A DNA stretch of 64,000 nucleotides from JAXLQL01 sp046331625. Its GTDB lineage: Bacteria; Acidobacteriota; Terriglobia; Bryobacterales; Bryobacteraceae. The notes beneath the pieces are model-generated. The model was not told the DNA's origin. It ran no database searches and saw nothing but the letters and a program-made list of their open reading frames with translations. Location: NCBI GenBank assembly GCA_046331625.1, contig JAXLQL010000005.1:248001-312000 (forward strand), read 5' to 3'. The translations under genes and the position numbers were made by a program. Positions 1 to 8,555 of this stretch are shown in pieces; position 1 is the first letter of the stretch; every line of letters begins with the position of its first letter.

Positions 1-17
1 ACTATACTGAAAAGAAC

Positions 18-1175
18 GTGCATCGCTTCGCAGTGGACGCGCACGCCATCGGGCGGAAATTGACGGGGAATGAAGTCTATGTCAGAAACCTCGTGCGATC
101 CTTCGCTTCTTTGGGTGAAGAGAACGAACTGATTGCGTACCTCTCCGAGCCAGGCGCCGAACGCGACTTGCCGGAAAGAGTCCAGTGGCGTCGTGTGTCC
201 GGAAATCCTTGGCTCCGCCTCGGCTTCGATCTCAACCGCCGCCTCCGCCAAGACCGGCCTGCTCTCCTGCACGTACAGTACACTGCGCCCATTGCTTGCC
301 CAGTGCCGGTCGTCGTCAGCGTGCATGACGTCAGCTTCCTCGAACACCCCGAGTACTTCCCGCCTGCTCGCGTCGCACAACTGAAGTTCACCGTGCGCCG
401 CACCGTGGAACAGGCCGCCCGCGTGCTCACGCTCAGCGAGTTCTCCGCCAACGCGATCCGGCGCCTCTACGGCATCAGCCGCGAACGCATCGCCGTAGTT
501 CCCGGCGCCGTCAGTTCCACCTTCCGCCCCGTGCCGCGCGAATCGGTGCAAGCGGCGCTACGGCTTCGTTTCGGGATCGTCAAACCCTATGTGCTAATGG
601 TCGGCGATCTGCAGCCGAGGAAAAATCAGGAAGGGTTGATCCGCGCGTTCGAGGACCTCGTTCGCGCCGTTCCGCAACTGCCGCATCATCTCGTGCTCGC
701 AGGCAAGGATAGCTGGCACGCCATGCGCATTCGCCAAGCTGCCGCGCGCTCGTCCATCGCCGATCGCATCCACTTCACCGGCTTCGTCACCGACGAGGAG
801 TTGCTCCAACTCTACGGCGGATGCGACGTGTTCGCGTTTCCGTCGCTCTACGAGGGGTTCGGCTTGCCCATCCTCGAAGCGATGGCGTGCGGACGCGCCG
901 TGGCCTGCTCGAACACCACGGCGACGGTAGAAGTCGCCGACGGAGCTGGCGTCTGCTTCGATCCTCACTCCACGTTCGAAATTACCCGCGCCCTGCGTGA
1001 CCTGCTGCTCGACCCCGAGTTGCGCACGCGCATGGAGCGGCTCGGCTTACAACGCGCCAGCGGATTCCAATGGAAAGACGCCGCGCGCCGCACGCTCGCC
1101 GTCTATCACGAGGTGGCCGAATCCCGAATGAGGAATCGCTGGCACGGCGGTGTGCCTGCCGGTGCGCGGAGGTAG
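18..1175 (+). CDS. Glycosyltransferase family 4 (GT-B fold)
   Basis: A 385-residue retaining glycosyltransferase of the GT4/WcaB-like type, expected to transfer a sugar from a nucleotide donor in the cytoplasm during polysaccharide or glycolipid synthesis. The C-terminal Rossmann half carries the family signature EGFGLPILEAMACG (about residues 280-293), whose two glutamates bind the donor, and the linker has the usual GDLQPRKNQEGLIRAF stretch near residue 196. The start is a GTG close to the window edge; a longer N-terminus cannot be excluded but the protein begins like family members. The next gene (DUF3108) begins 7 bases after the stop and a second glycosyltransferase follows, so this is part of a surface-glycan cluster. 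Substrate is unknown. Confidence 0.85.
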   Translation: MHRFAVDAHAIGRKLTGNEVYVRNLVRSFASLGEENELIAYLSEPGAERDLPERVQWRRVSGNPWLRLGFDLNRRLRQDRPALLHVQYTAPIACPVPVVVSVHDVSFLEHPEYFPPARVAQLKFTVRRTVEQAARVLTLSEFSANAIRRLYGISRERIAVVPGAVSSTFRPVPRESVQAALRLRFGIVKPYVLMVGDLQPRKNQEGLIRAFEDLVRAVPQLPHHLVLAGKDSWHAMRIRQAAARSSIADRIHFTGFVTDEELLQLYGGCDVFAFPSLYEGFGLPILEAMACGRAVACSNTTATVEVADGAGVCFDPHSTFEITRALRDLLLDPELRTRMERLGLQRASGFQWKDAARRTLAVYHEVAESRMRNRWHGGVPAGARR

Positions 1176-1182
1176 CGCCCCG

Positions 1183-1848
1183 GTGAGCCGTCTTCCCATC
1201 GCCATTTTCGCTCTCGCTTCCACGCTCTTCGCACAAGGCGAATCCCTGCAGTACTCCATCAGTTGGCCCAGCGGACTCAGCCTTGGCGAAGGCAGCATCA
1301 GCTCCAAGCTCAACGGAACCCATCGCGAACTCGAACTCGTGCTCGATGCCTCGCTCCCCGGAGTACCGGTCCGCGATCAGTATCGCTCGCGCATCGCTCC
1401 GGAACGTTTCTGCTCGGTTCTGTTCGAGAAGGAATCCGCCCACGGTGCGCGCAAGTCGTCGGAGAAATCCACCTTCGATTCCGCCAAGGGTACGCTTGTC
1501 CGCCAGACCAAAGACGGCGGCAAAACGGAAACAGCGGTGGGCGCGTGCGCACGCGATGGCCTCGCGTTTCTGTTCTACGTGCGCGACGAACTGAGCAAGG
1601 GCCGCATTCCGCCGCCGCAAACCATCTATTTCGGCGCGCCCTATCAGGTTTCGCTCAAACACGCCGGAACCGAAGCCATCACCGCCGGCGACACCCGCGT
1701 CGATGCCGACCGCATCTCCATCACCGTCAAAGGACCCGCCTCCACCAGCAACTTCGAGATTCTCTTCGCCCGCGACGCCACACGCACTCCGCTCCGCATC
1801 AAAGCTCCGCTCCCGGTGGGAACGCTCACCATGGACCTCGTCCGCTAG
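1183..1848 (+). CDS. DUF3108-type secreted protein
   Basis: A 221-residue protein with an N-terminal signal peptide (VSRLPIAIFALASTLFAQ) followed by a domain resembling DUF3108, a predicted periplasmic beta-rich fold of unknown function. I chose GTG 1183 over an in-frame ATG at 1150 because a GGAGG sequence lies 10 bases upstream and because only this start gives a clean signal peptide; the earlier start would add a charged leader overlapping the previous gene. A paralogue of similar length lies at 18815-19507. It sits between two glycosyltransferase genes with almost no spacing, so it is probably cotranscribed with them, but its role in that pathway is not evident. Confidence 0.7.
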   Translation: MSRLPIAIFALASTLFAQGESLQYSISWPSGLSLGEGSISSKLNGTHRELELVLDASLPGVPVRDQYRSRIAPERFCSVLFEKESAHGARKSSEKSTFDSAKGTLVRQTKDGGKTETAVGACARDGLAFLFYVRDELSKGRIPPPQTIYFGAPYQVSLKHAGTEAITAGDTRVDADRISITVKGPASTSNFEILFARDATRTPLRIKAPLPVGTLTMDLVR

Positions 1849-1855
1849 CCGCGTG

Positions 1856-4000
1856 ATGCCGCTTCGAGTCGCGTTCTTCTCTCCCCTGCCTCCAGCCAAG
1901 AGCGGCATTGCGGACTATTCGGAGGCGTTGCTCCACTCGGCCCAAGGCCGCTGGCAAGTGGAAACCTTCCGCGGCGAAGGAAAAGCGTTCGATCCCTCGC
2001 GTTTCGACGTCGCGCTCTACCAGATCGGCAACAACGGAGACCACATCGAAGCCTACGAGACCGCGCTCCGGCATCCCGGCGTCATCGTACTGCACGAAGC
2101 CAATCTCCATCACCTGATCACCGACCTCACCATCCGCCGCAATGACTGGGACGCGTACTTGCGCGAGTGCGAATTCGATGGCGGCCCCGCCGCGCTCGAC
2201 TACGCCCGCCGCGTGCGCGATCTCGAAGTCGGGCCGGACTATGACGGGGTCCCGATGTTGCGGCGTGTGCTCGCTTCCTCCCGCGGGCTCATCGCCCACA
2301 GCGACTACGTCATCGCCGAAGCTCGCCGCGCCGGCTACACCGGACCCGCGGCCCGCGTTCCCCACGGAGCTTGGCTTCCTGACGCCGATCGCATGATCTA
2401 TCGCCAGCGTCTCGGCCTCGATCCCGCCACGCCACTCGTCGGAATCTTCGGACACATCAAGCCCTACAAGCGAATCACCGAGTCGCTACGAGCGTTCAAA
2501 CGCGTGGTGAAGTCCGAGCCGCGAGCGCGCATGATTCTCGTCGGCGAACCGCATCCCGATTTTCCGGTAGCGGAGGTGATTCGCACGCTCGGCCTGAGCG
2601 CGAATGTGCGGCTGATTGGCCGCGCCGATATCGGCGACTTCGTGGGATACCTCGCCGCCTGCGACATTCTGCTCAACCTGCGCTTCCCCACCGTAGGCGA
2701 GACTTCCGGCACGTTGCTGCGGGCCTTCGGACTCGGCAAGGCCGTGATCGTGTCCGATGTCGGCGCGTTTCACGAGTTCCCTGACGAGATCTGTCTCAAA
2801 GTTCCGGTCGACGCGAATGAAGAAGACCTGCTCACGGAGTACCTCGCCCTGCTCGTCCAGCGCCAAGACCTCGCCGCGCAACTCGGCGCGCGTGCTCGCA
2901 AATGGGTATTAGGAGAATGCACGTGGGATCGCGCGGCGGCTCTCTACGACAGCTTCCTGACCGCGATCGCGACTGGACGCGAGTGGTCCCAACCAGCCAC
3001 GCCCGCGCCAGTGCCGACGCCCGCCGTGCCAGTCGAACCCGAGTACATTCGCACGTGGGCGCAAGACTCCGAAGGCTCACGCGAATACGTCGAGACCCAC
3101 ATCACGCGGCTAGAAAGGACGCTCTCGCTCGTGCCGCCCGGCTCAGCCGATCAGCGGATCCTCGAGATGGGCGCATACATGCAAATCACACCGGCTCTCG
3201 AGAAGAAGCTCGGGTACGGCGAGGTCCGCGGCTGCTACTACGGTCCCCGGGGGAAGGTGGATCCCAAGCGCATCACGTCTTCGGCCGGCGAAACATTCTC
3301 CTGCGATATTGATTTGTTCGACGCCGAGAAGGATCGCTTCCCCTACCCCGACTCGTACTTCCACACTGTGCTCTGCTGCGAGTTGATCGAGCACCTGCCC
3401 AATGATCCGATGTTCCTGATGAGCGAGATCAACCGCATCCTGGGCGAAGGCGGCCACTTGGTGCTCACCACGCCGAACATTGCCTCGCTGCGCGCCATTC
3501 ATGCTGCGTTGCAAGGCTACCATCCTGGGTTCTTCCCAGCCTACTTGCGCCCCGGCGAAGACGGCGACGCACGCCACAGCCGCGAGTACACGCCCAAGGA
3601 AATCTATCGGCTCTTCGCCGACGCGGGCTTCACCGTAACCACGCTCGAGACCGGCGAGTTCCTCGATCGCGCGCAGCCCGAGTTCGCCTGGGTGGAGCAC
3701 ATGCTCCGCCAGTACGGCATGCCTTCCGATCTTCGCGGCGATGGCATCTACGCGGTGGGGCGCAAGAGTGGGCCAGTGAACGCGCTGGCCCGGCTGGCGC
3801 ACTCTACAACTGACGTTTCGCGTTCCTGCTGCTGCCAACTCGAAGCCCGTGTGCCAATCGGCGGCGATGCCGTCGGTTTCCGTGATGCACTGGAGACCCG
3901 AATTGCCCAGGACGTAGCCACAAGGTTAAGGAAGCCGCCGCGAGCGCGCCCTCTGGCCTTCGCTTCACCCTGCTCGCGCGCCGCCGCCAGTTTCCAGTAA
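1856..4000 (+). CDS. Glycosyltransferase-methyltransferase fusion protein
   Basis: About residues 1-380 form a GT4-like glycosyltransferase (N-terminal FFSPLPPAKSGIADYS, GHIKPYKRI linker, and GETSGTLLRAFGLGKAVI in the donor-binding region). After a proline/alanine-rich linker near residue 390, residues about 430-640 form a class I SAM methyltransferase: LEMGAYMQ takes the place of motif I, CCELIEHLPND is the motif IV region, and a RILGEGGHLVLTTPN block follows. ATG 1856 starts 8 bases after the previous stop. The last ~75 residues, after VGRKSGP near 3770, look unlike a methyltransferase end and are antisense to a degenerate copy of the downstream Rpn-like gene, so the original stop appears to have been lost. 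Likely role: glycan assembly with terminal methylation; substrate unknown. Confidence 0.75.
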   Translation: MPLRVAFFSPLPPAKSGIADYSEALLHSAQGRWQVETFRGEGKAFDPSRFDVALYQIGNNGDHIEAYETALRHPGVIVLHEANLHHLITDLTIRRNDWDAYLRECEFDGGPAALDYARRVRDLEVGPDYDGVPMLRRVLASSRGLIAHSDYVIAEARRAGYTGPAARVPHGAWLPDADRMIYRQRLGLDPATPLVGIFGHIKPYKRITESLRAFKRVVKSEPRARMILVGEPHPDFPVAEVIRTLGLSANVRLIGRADIGDFVGYLAACDILLNLRFPTVGETSGTLLRAFGLGKAVIVSDVGAFHEFPDEICLKVPVDANEEDLLTEYLALLVQRQDLAAQLGARARKWVLGECTWDRAAALYDSFLTAIATGREWSQPATPAPVPTPAVPVEPEYIRTWAQDSEGSREYVETHITRLERTLSLVPPGSADQRILEMGAYMQITPALEKKLGYGEVRGCYYGPRGKVDPKRITSSAGETFSCDIDLFDAEKDRFPYPDSYFHTVLCCELIEHLPNDPMFLMSEINRILGEGGHLVLTTPNIASLRAIHAALQGYHPGFFPAYLRPGEDGDARHSREYTPKEIYRLFADAGFTVTTLETGEFLDRAQPEFAWVEHMLRQYGMPSDLRGDGIYAVGRKSGPVNALARLAHSTTDVSRSCCCQLEARVPIGGDAVGFRDALETRIAQDVATRLRKPPRARPLAFASPCSRAAASFQ

Positions 4001-4020
4001 CCTCGGCGTCCTGCTCCACG
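3955..4020 (-). repeat. Short degenerate copy of the Rpn-like gene coiled-coil segment
   Basis: Read on the reverse strand this stretch gives EQDAEV followed, after a frameshift, by LAAAREQGEAKA. This matches the EQDAEMYKKQVAAAREQGEAEG segment encoded near 4735-4800 in the intact gene. It is the most decayed of three copies. The forward strand of the same bases encodes the last residues of the glycosyltransferase-methyltransferase fusion. Confidence 0.6.
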
Positions 4021-4061
4021 AATCTCCCCGAAACCTCGATCCCGGAAATCGAACGGTCGCG

Positions 4062-4410
4062 GAGAAGTCAGCGCTCGCCGCAGCGGCACGTATCTCAGCC
4101 GCGATCTGCTCGCGTGGCGCCGCCTTGGCAGCAACGCGTTCAATCAAAGAATCGAGCAGTTCGACGTCACCGATGCCCATCGATTTCGGACATAGCCTCG
4201 AGACCGGGGTACCAGCAGGGAACGCAGCAGGCGCCGAGTGTTCTCGCTGGCCCTCTGCGCCCGGCCTTCTGCCTTGCCTTTCGCCTCGCCCTGCTCGCGC
4301 GCCGCCGCCACCTGTTTCTTGTACATCTCGGCGTCCTGTTCGCGAATCTCGCGAACCAGACTCGATCCTTGGATGATTGCCTCGCCCAGTCCCATTTTCT
4401 GGCCTCCCAG
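4062..4410 (-). pseudogene. Partial duplicate of the 3' half of the adjacent Rpn-like gene
   Basis: A direct, imperfect copy of bases 4457-4857 of the neighbouring gene. Both ends of the copy are nearly identical in DNA to the parent: the MGLGEAIIQGSSLVREIREQ region at 4395-4336, and the GDVELLDSLIERVAAKAAP region at about 4175-4115. The copy has lost part of the KAEGRAEG repeat and contains at least one indel, so the two ends are in different frames. It has no start of its own beyond an internal ATG at 4395, so it is read here as a non-functional duplicated gene end. Whether it arose by unequal crossing-over or slippage cannot be told from sequence. Confidence 0.7.
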
Positions 4411-4456
4411 CGTGGCGGCTTCCTATTCCTCTCGAGCCAACTTCAGACGAGCGAGG

Positions 4457-5473
4457 TCAGCGCTCGCCCGCGGCGGCGCGTATCTCAGCCGCGATCTGCT
4501 CGCCGGGCGCCGCCTTGGTGGCAACACGTTCAATCAAAGAATCGAGCACTTCGACGTCACCGATGCTGTCGATTTCGGCCATCGCCTCGAGACCGGGGTA
4601 CCGAGAGCCCAGAAAGTTCCGCAGCAGGCGCCGAGAGTGTTCTCGTTGGCCTTCTGCCCGGCCCTCCGCCCGACCTTCTGCCTTGCCCTCCGCCCGGCCT
4701 TCTGCCTTGCCTTTCGCCTCGCCCTCGGCTTCGCCCTGCTCGCGCGCCGCCGCCACCTGCTTCTTGTACATCTCGGCGTCCTGTTCGCGAATCTCGCGAA
4801 CCAGACTCGATCCTTGGATGATTGCCTCGCCCAGTCCCATTTTCTGGCCTCCCAGCATGTCCTCTAGCTGACTCCTATGATACCGGAGGCTGCCCATCGT
4901 GAGAAACCTCACGATCGCCTCCTCATCGCCCAACCGCCCGAGCAGTTCCCCCACCCGCGCCACTTGCTCATCACTCGACTTCAACAGTACAACCCACGGC
5001 AACAACCGCGGCTGATTCCGCCGCAGCACGGGCTCGGGATCCAACTCCCACGCACGCATTGTCCGGAAGGGGTGAAGCAACCGCGTCTCACCCACCGAGT
5101 CTTCAGCGACTTCCGGTATCTCCGCCGGCACGTGATCAGGTCGCAACAGGAACAAAACCGTTACCACCGGAATCCGGTGCTGGAACGCCAAGCTGCCACC
5201 CTGACGCGCGATGGTCCACAATTCGTTGGCCTTGTAATCGAGCTCGAACTCCGTGTGGAGGACGAACTCGCTCGCCCCCGGCGGCTTTACTTTCAACACA
5301 GCGTCCGGCAGCACCGCGGTGGGGGCCGATTCCGGCCGTAGCGGCGCCGTTTCTAGCACCGTACCCGGTCCGCTCAGCCCCATCCACTCGAGCAGAATCA
5401 GCGGCGCTTCGTCATTGAACGCCTTGACGATGCGATCGAACGGCTTGTTGATTCCCGGATCGGCTGTACTCAC
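4457..5473 (-). CDS. Rpn/PD-(D/E)XK-like protein with DUF4351-type C-terminus
   Basis: A 338-residue protein of the Rpn/YhgA-like or RpnC/YadD class. The N-terminal part has a nuclease-like core: LPDAVLKV (acidic residue near 55) followed by FVLHTEFELDYK near residue 70, which fits a D...ExE/K arrangement. A charged helical region around residues 225-275 consists of KAEG/RAEG repeats. The C-terminus LLRNFLGSRYPGLEAM...VLDSLIERVATKAAP resembles DUF4351. Family members are described as recombination-promoting nucleases or transposase-like proteins; the activity of this one is not established. The start is a GTG. Partial copies of its 3' end lie just downstream on the same strand. Confidence 0.65.
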   Translation of the reverse strand: MSTADPGINKPFDRIVKAFNDEAPLILLEWMGLSGPGTVLETAPLRPESAPTAVLPDAVLKVKPPGASEFVLHTEFELDYKANELWTIARQGGSLAFQHRIPVVTVLFLLRPDHVPAEIPEVAEDSVGETRLLHPFRTMRAWELDPEPVLRRNQPRLLPWVVLLKSSDEQVARVGELLGRLGDEEAIVRFLTMGSLRYHRSQLEDMLGGQKMGLGEAIIQGSSLVREIREQDAEMYKKQVAAAREQGEAEGEAKGKAEGRAEGKAEGRAEGRAEGQREHSRRLLRNFLGSRYPGLEAMAEIDSIGDVEVLDSLIERVATKAAPGEQIAAEIRAAAGER

Positions 5474-5613
5474 ACAATATTAGTGCCCGCACGCGGGAAG
5501 TCCTCTCGAGGAAACTCGAAGTTCAGCACTTGTCCGCCAACGCGCCTAGCTTAGCTCGGCTTCGCGATCCCTTCACCGCGTAGCTCTAAAGCCCGTCTTA
5601 CGCGGCGTGTGTT

Positions 5614-7029
5614 TCATCGCCGCCTTCGCCGCGGCCGCCCCACGCCACCAGGCCCACCGGGTCCCCCCGGACCGCCCGACTGCCCGCCCACCTCTTGCGC
5701 CTTGCTCTTTTCGTTGAACACCAGCGTCACATCCACGCTGTTGTCCGCATTCGGAGTCACCTTCGCCCGCGCGTTCTCCAAATCATCGAAGATTCCCTCT
5801 TCCTTCACCTTCGCCAGGAAGAACTCGGGATAATCCGCATTGAACACCTGCCCCAGCTTCATCCCCCACATCCTCTTGATCTCATGCTCGCCGTTCAAGT
5901 CGAGCCCTTCCAGCATCAACTTTCCGAAGTGGAACTCCGGACCCATCTCCACGCGATACACGATCCCGCATGTCTTCGCCTTCTCGTCGATCTTCCGCTC
6001 GGTCGAGGCCTTCGCGTTCAAGTAGCCCCTGCGCTTGATTACAGCGACCACCTTCTCTTGCCCTTCCTTCACCGCGTCCATGTTGGCGACGTCGCCCTTC
6101 TTGATTCCGCTCGTCTTCACCAACTCGGGACCGCTATCGATCCCTTTCACCTCCACGTCACCGAACGAGAAGCTCGGACCCTCGGCTACCGTCACCTTCA
6201 CCGCCAATCCGCGCACGCCTCCGGAAGCCGCACTCGACTCGATCTTCGGAAACTTCACGCCTAGCCGCCCCCGCGACTCATACAAAGGACGAACGCTCGC
6301 ATCGAGCACGTCGCGAAACCGCTGCTCACTGAACTCCACGCCGATCGCCGGACCATGCACCGCCTTCTGCAGCACTTCCTTCGCGATCACCTCGTTGCCC
6401 TCGAACCGCACCTCGGCCACGGCCGGCAGCGAGCCCCCTGGAACGAACAGCGCGAAGAGGTTCCCCGCGGCGTCCGCGGTCACCTTGACCTGCACACTCT
6501 CCTTCGCAGCCGCTTGCACATATTCGCGAAAACGGTCGAGCACGGGCTGGTTGGTCGGGATCTTCTCGCCGAAGAGAGGCTCGCGCGTCAGCAGTTGCTT
6601 GCGGAAGCTCAGCTCATCTACGTTCAGCCGCTCTAGCCGATAGGGGATCACCTGTTCGTAGTCGACGACATCGAACACCACGGCGTAGCCTTGCTTCGAG
6701 GGCGAGGGTTCGTATCGGTAGCTCACGTTCGAGAAGGCTCCATTGGCGAGCAACCGGTCCCGGGCCGCATCCGCATCGGCTTGGCGCAATGGTTGCCCCA
6801 CCTTCAACCCGAGCACCGTGAGGATCGCAGCCTCCGGATACATCTTGCTTCCCCGAACGGCGAGTGTCTCGATCGGAAATTCGACCGGCTTGGCCGCGGG
6901 AGCCGCCGGCTTTGGCGCGGCTTTCGGAGCAGCCTTGGGTGCGGCTTTCTTCGCACTCGGAGCCTGTGCCGCTGCTGGCGCCGCCAGGCACGCCAACGCC
7001 ATGAATGAAACCAGCCTCATATCACTCAT
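5614..7029 (-). CDS. POTRA-domain secreted protein (BamA-like N-terminal half)
   Basis: A 471-residue exported protein with a signal peptide (LVSFMALACLAAPAAAQA) and an Ala/Lys/Pro-rich linker to about residue 45. A series of POTRA-like domains follows, recognisable as ETLAVRGSKMYPEAAILTVLGLKVGQ at 54 and repeats near 200 (VAEVRFEGNEVIAKEVLQKAV), 290 and 375. POTRA domains bind outer-membrane protein precursors in the Bam/TPS/Tam machinery. The protein ends with a Gly-Pro/Arg tail and has no C-terminal beta-barrel, unlike true BamA, so it is probably a periplasmic accessory factor. It diverges from lpdA across an 84-base promoter region. The start could also be ATG 7020. Confidence 0.7.
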   Translation of the reverse strand: MSDMRLVSFMALACLAAPAAAQAPSAKKAAPKAAPKAAPKPAAPAAKPVEFPIETLAVRGSKMYPEAAILTVLGLKVGQPLRQADADAARDRLLANGAFSNVSYRYEPSPSKQGYAVVFDVVDYEQVIPYRLERLNVDELSFRKQLLTREPLFGEKIPTNQPVLDRFREYVQAAAKESVQVKVTADAAGNLFALFVPGGSLPAVAEVRFEGNEVIAKEVLQKAVHGPAIGVEFSEQRFRDVLDASVRPLYESRGRLGVKFPKIESSAASGGVRGLAVKVTVAEGPSFSFGDVEVKGIDSGPELVKTSGIKKGDVANMDAVKEGQEKVVAVIKRRGYLNAKASTERKIDEKAKTCGIVYRVEMGPEFHFGKLMLEGLDLNGEHEIKRMWGMKLGQVFNADYPEFFLAKVKEEGIFDDLENARAKVTPNADNSVDVTLVFNEKSKAQEVGGQSGGPGGPGGPGGVGRPRRRRR

Positions 7030-7093
7030 TATCCGTGACGCGCCGTCTCAGAACTTGGTTGCGAATTCGGTCCCTCTCAAAACACATTCTCGC

Positions 7094-7100
7094 TATCATG
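7094..7100. promoter_or_regulatory. Candidate shared -10 element between POTRA gene and lpdA
   Basis: TATCATG on the plus strand gives a -10 (TATCAT) placed 15 bases before the lpdA start, and CATGAT on the minus strand for the divergent POTRA gene. No convincing -35 is visible on either side. The same near-palindromic core occurs in two other divergent intergenic regions of this window. Confidence 0.35.
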
Positions 7101-7113
7101 AAAGTACCAACGC

Positions 7114-8508
7114 ATGTCATACGACGTCCTGATTATCGGTAGCGGCCCCGGCGGCTACTCCGCGGCGGTTCGCGCCGGCCAGTACGGCTTGAAGGCAGCC
7201 ATCGTCGAAAAAGATCCCAAGCTCGGTGGAACTTGTTTGCATGTCGGCTGCGTGCCTACCAAAGCCCTGCTCCAAACCGCCGAAGTTTGGGAGCACTTCA
7301 AGCATCCCGAAGAGCAAGGCATCCACTGCCAGAACGCCTCGCTCGACCTTCCCTTGGCTCTCGATCGCAAGAACAAGATCGTCATCAAGCACGCCAAGGG
7401 CGTCGAGTTCCTGATGAAGAAGAACAAGGTCGACGTCATCGCCGGCTATGCCACGCTCAAGGGCGGCGGCAAGGTCGACGTCGCCGGACCCGATGGATCC
7501 ACGCGCACCGTGGAAGCACGCAACATCATCATCGCCACTGGTTCGGAAGCGCGCATGCTCCCCGGCCTCCAGGCCGACGATACGATCCTCACCAACATCG
7601 AGATCCTCAAGATGCCTGTGGTGCCCAAGAGCCTCGCCATCATCGGCGCAGGCGCCGTGGGCGTCGAATTCGCCTCCATTTTTCAACGCTTCGGAAGCCA
7701 GTGTACGGTGCTCGAAATGCTGCCGCGCCTGGTTCCGGTCGAAGACGAGGAAGTGTCGAAGGAACTCGAGCGCTGCTTCCGCAAGCAGGGCATTCGCTCG
7801 GAGACCGGCGCTCGCGTCGAGTCCGTTTCGAAGACGGCGAACGGCGTCCAACTGCAAGTAACGCTCTCGAGCGGACGCCAGGAAGTGATCGAGGCTGAGA
7901 AGCTGCTGGTGGCCGTGGGCCGCCGCCCCAACACCGATCGCATCGGGCTCGAGAACACCAAGGTGGAAACCGAGCGCGGCTTCATCAAGGTGAATCATTT
8001 CCAGATGACCGCCGAGCCGCACGTCTACGCGATCGGTGACGTTGTTGCGGGTACGCCGCAGCTCGCGCACGTGGCGACCATGGAGGGCATGGTCGCGATC
8101 GCTCATATCGCGGGCCGCCCGGCCCGGCCCATCAACAAGAACCGCATCCCGGGCGCAACGTATACCGAGCCCGGAATCGGCAGCGTGGGCCTGACCGAAG
8201 CGCAAGCCAAGGCACAAGGATACAAGGTCCGCACGGGCAAGTTCCCCTTCATGGCGAACAGCAAAGCTTCGATCCTCGGCAGCCACGACGGCTTCGTCAA
8301 GATCGTCAGCGACGAAACATACGGCGAGATCCTCGGCGTCCACATCATCGGGCCGCACGGCTATGAACTCATCGCCGAAGCGGTGGCCGCGATGGAAGCC
8401 GAAGCCACGGTGGAGACGATGATCTCCACCATCCACGCTCATCCCACGCTTTACGAAGCCGTGGGTGAAGCCTTCAACGCAGTCTACGGCCAGGCCATCA
8501 ACGCCTGA
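7114..8508 (+). CDS. lpdA: Dihydrolipoyl dehydrogenase (E3)
   Basis: A 464-residue flavoprotein that reoxidises dihydrolipoamide on E2 subunits of 2-oxoacid dehydrogenase complexes, passing electrons to NAD+. It has the FAD-binding GSGPGGYSAAVRAGQ (residues 8-22), the redox disulfide Cys41/Cys46 in GGTCLHVGCVP, the NAD-binding GAGAVGVEFASIFQRFGS near 180, the second FAD motif AIGDVVAGTPQLAH near 308, and the C-terminal HAHPTLYEA with the catalytic His-Glu pair. Length is normal for the family. It is followed 47 bases later by lipB and then an E2 gene, forming a lipoate-centred operon. The start has no clear ribosome binding site and the leader would be very short. Confidence 0.95.
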   Translation: MSYDVLIIGSGPGGYSAAVRAGQYGLKAAIVEKDPKLGGTCLHVGCVPTKALLQTAEVWEHFKHPEEQGIHCQNASLDLPLALDRKNKIVIKHAKGVEFLMKKNKVDVIAGYATLKGGGKVDVAGPDGSTRTVEARNIIIATGSEARMLPGLQADDTILTNIEILKMPVVPKSLAIIGAGAVGVEFASIFQRFGSQCTVLEMLPRLVPVEDEEVSKELERCFRKQGIRSETGARVESVSKTANGVQLQVTLSSGRQEVIEAEKLLVAVGRRPNTDRIGLENTKVETERGFIKVNHFQMTAEPHVYAIGDVVAGTPQLAHVATMEGMVAIAHIAGRPARPINKNRIPGATYTEPGIGSVGLTEAQAKAQGYKVRTGKFPFMANSKASILGSHDGFVKIVSDETYGEILGVHIIGPHGYELIAEAVAAMEAEATVETMISTIHAHPTLYEAVGEAFNAVYGQAINA

Positions 8509-8555
8509 TCGACACCATCGCCCAAAGAGAAAAGGACAGCACACAGGTTTTTCCA

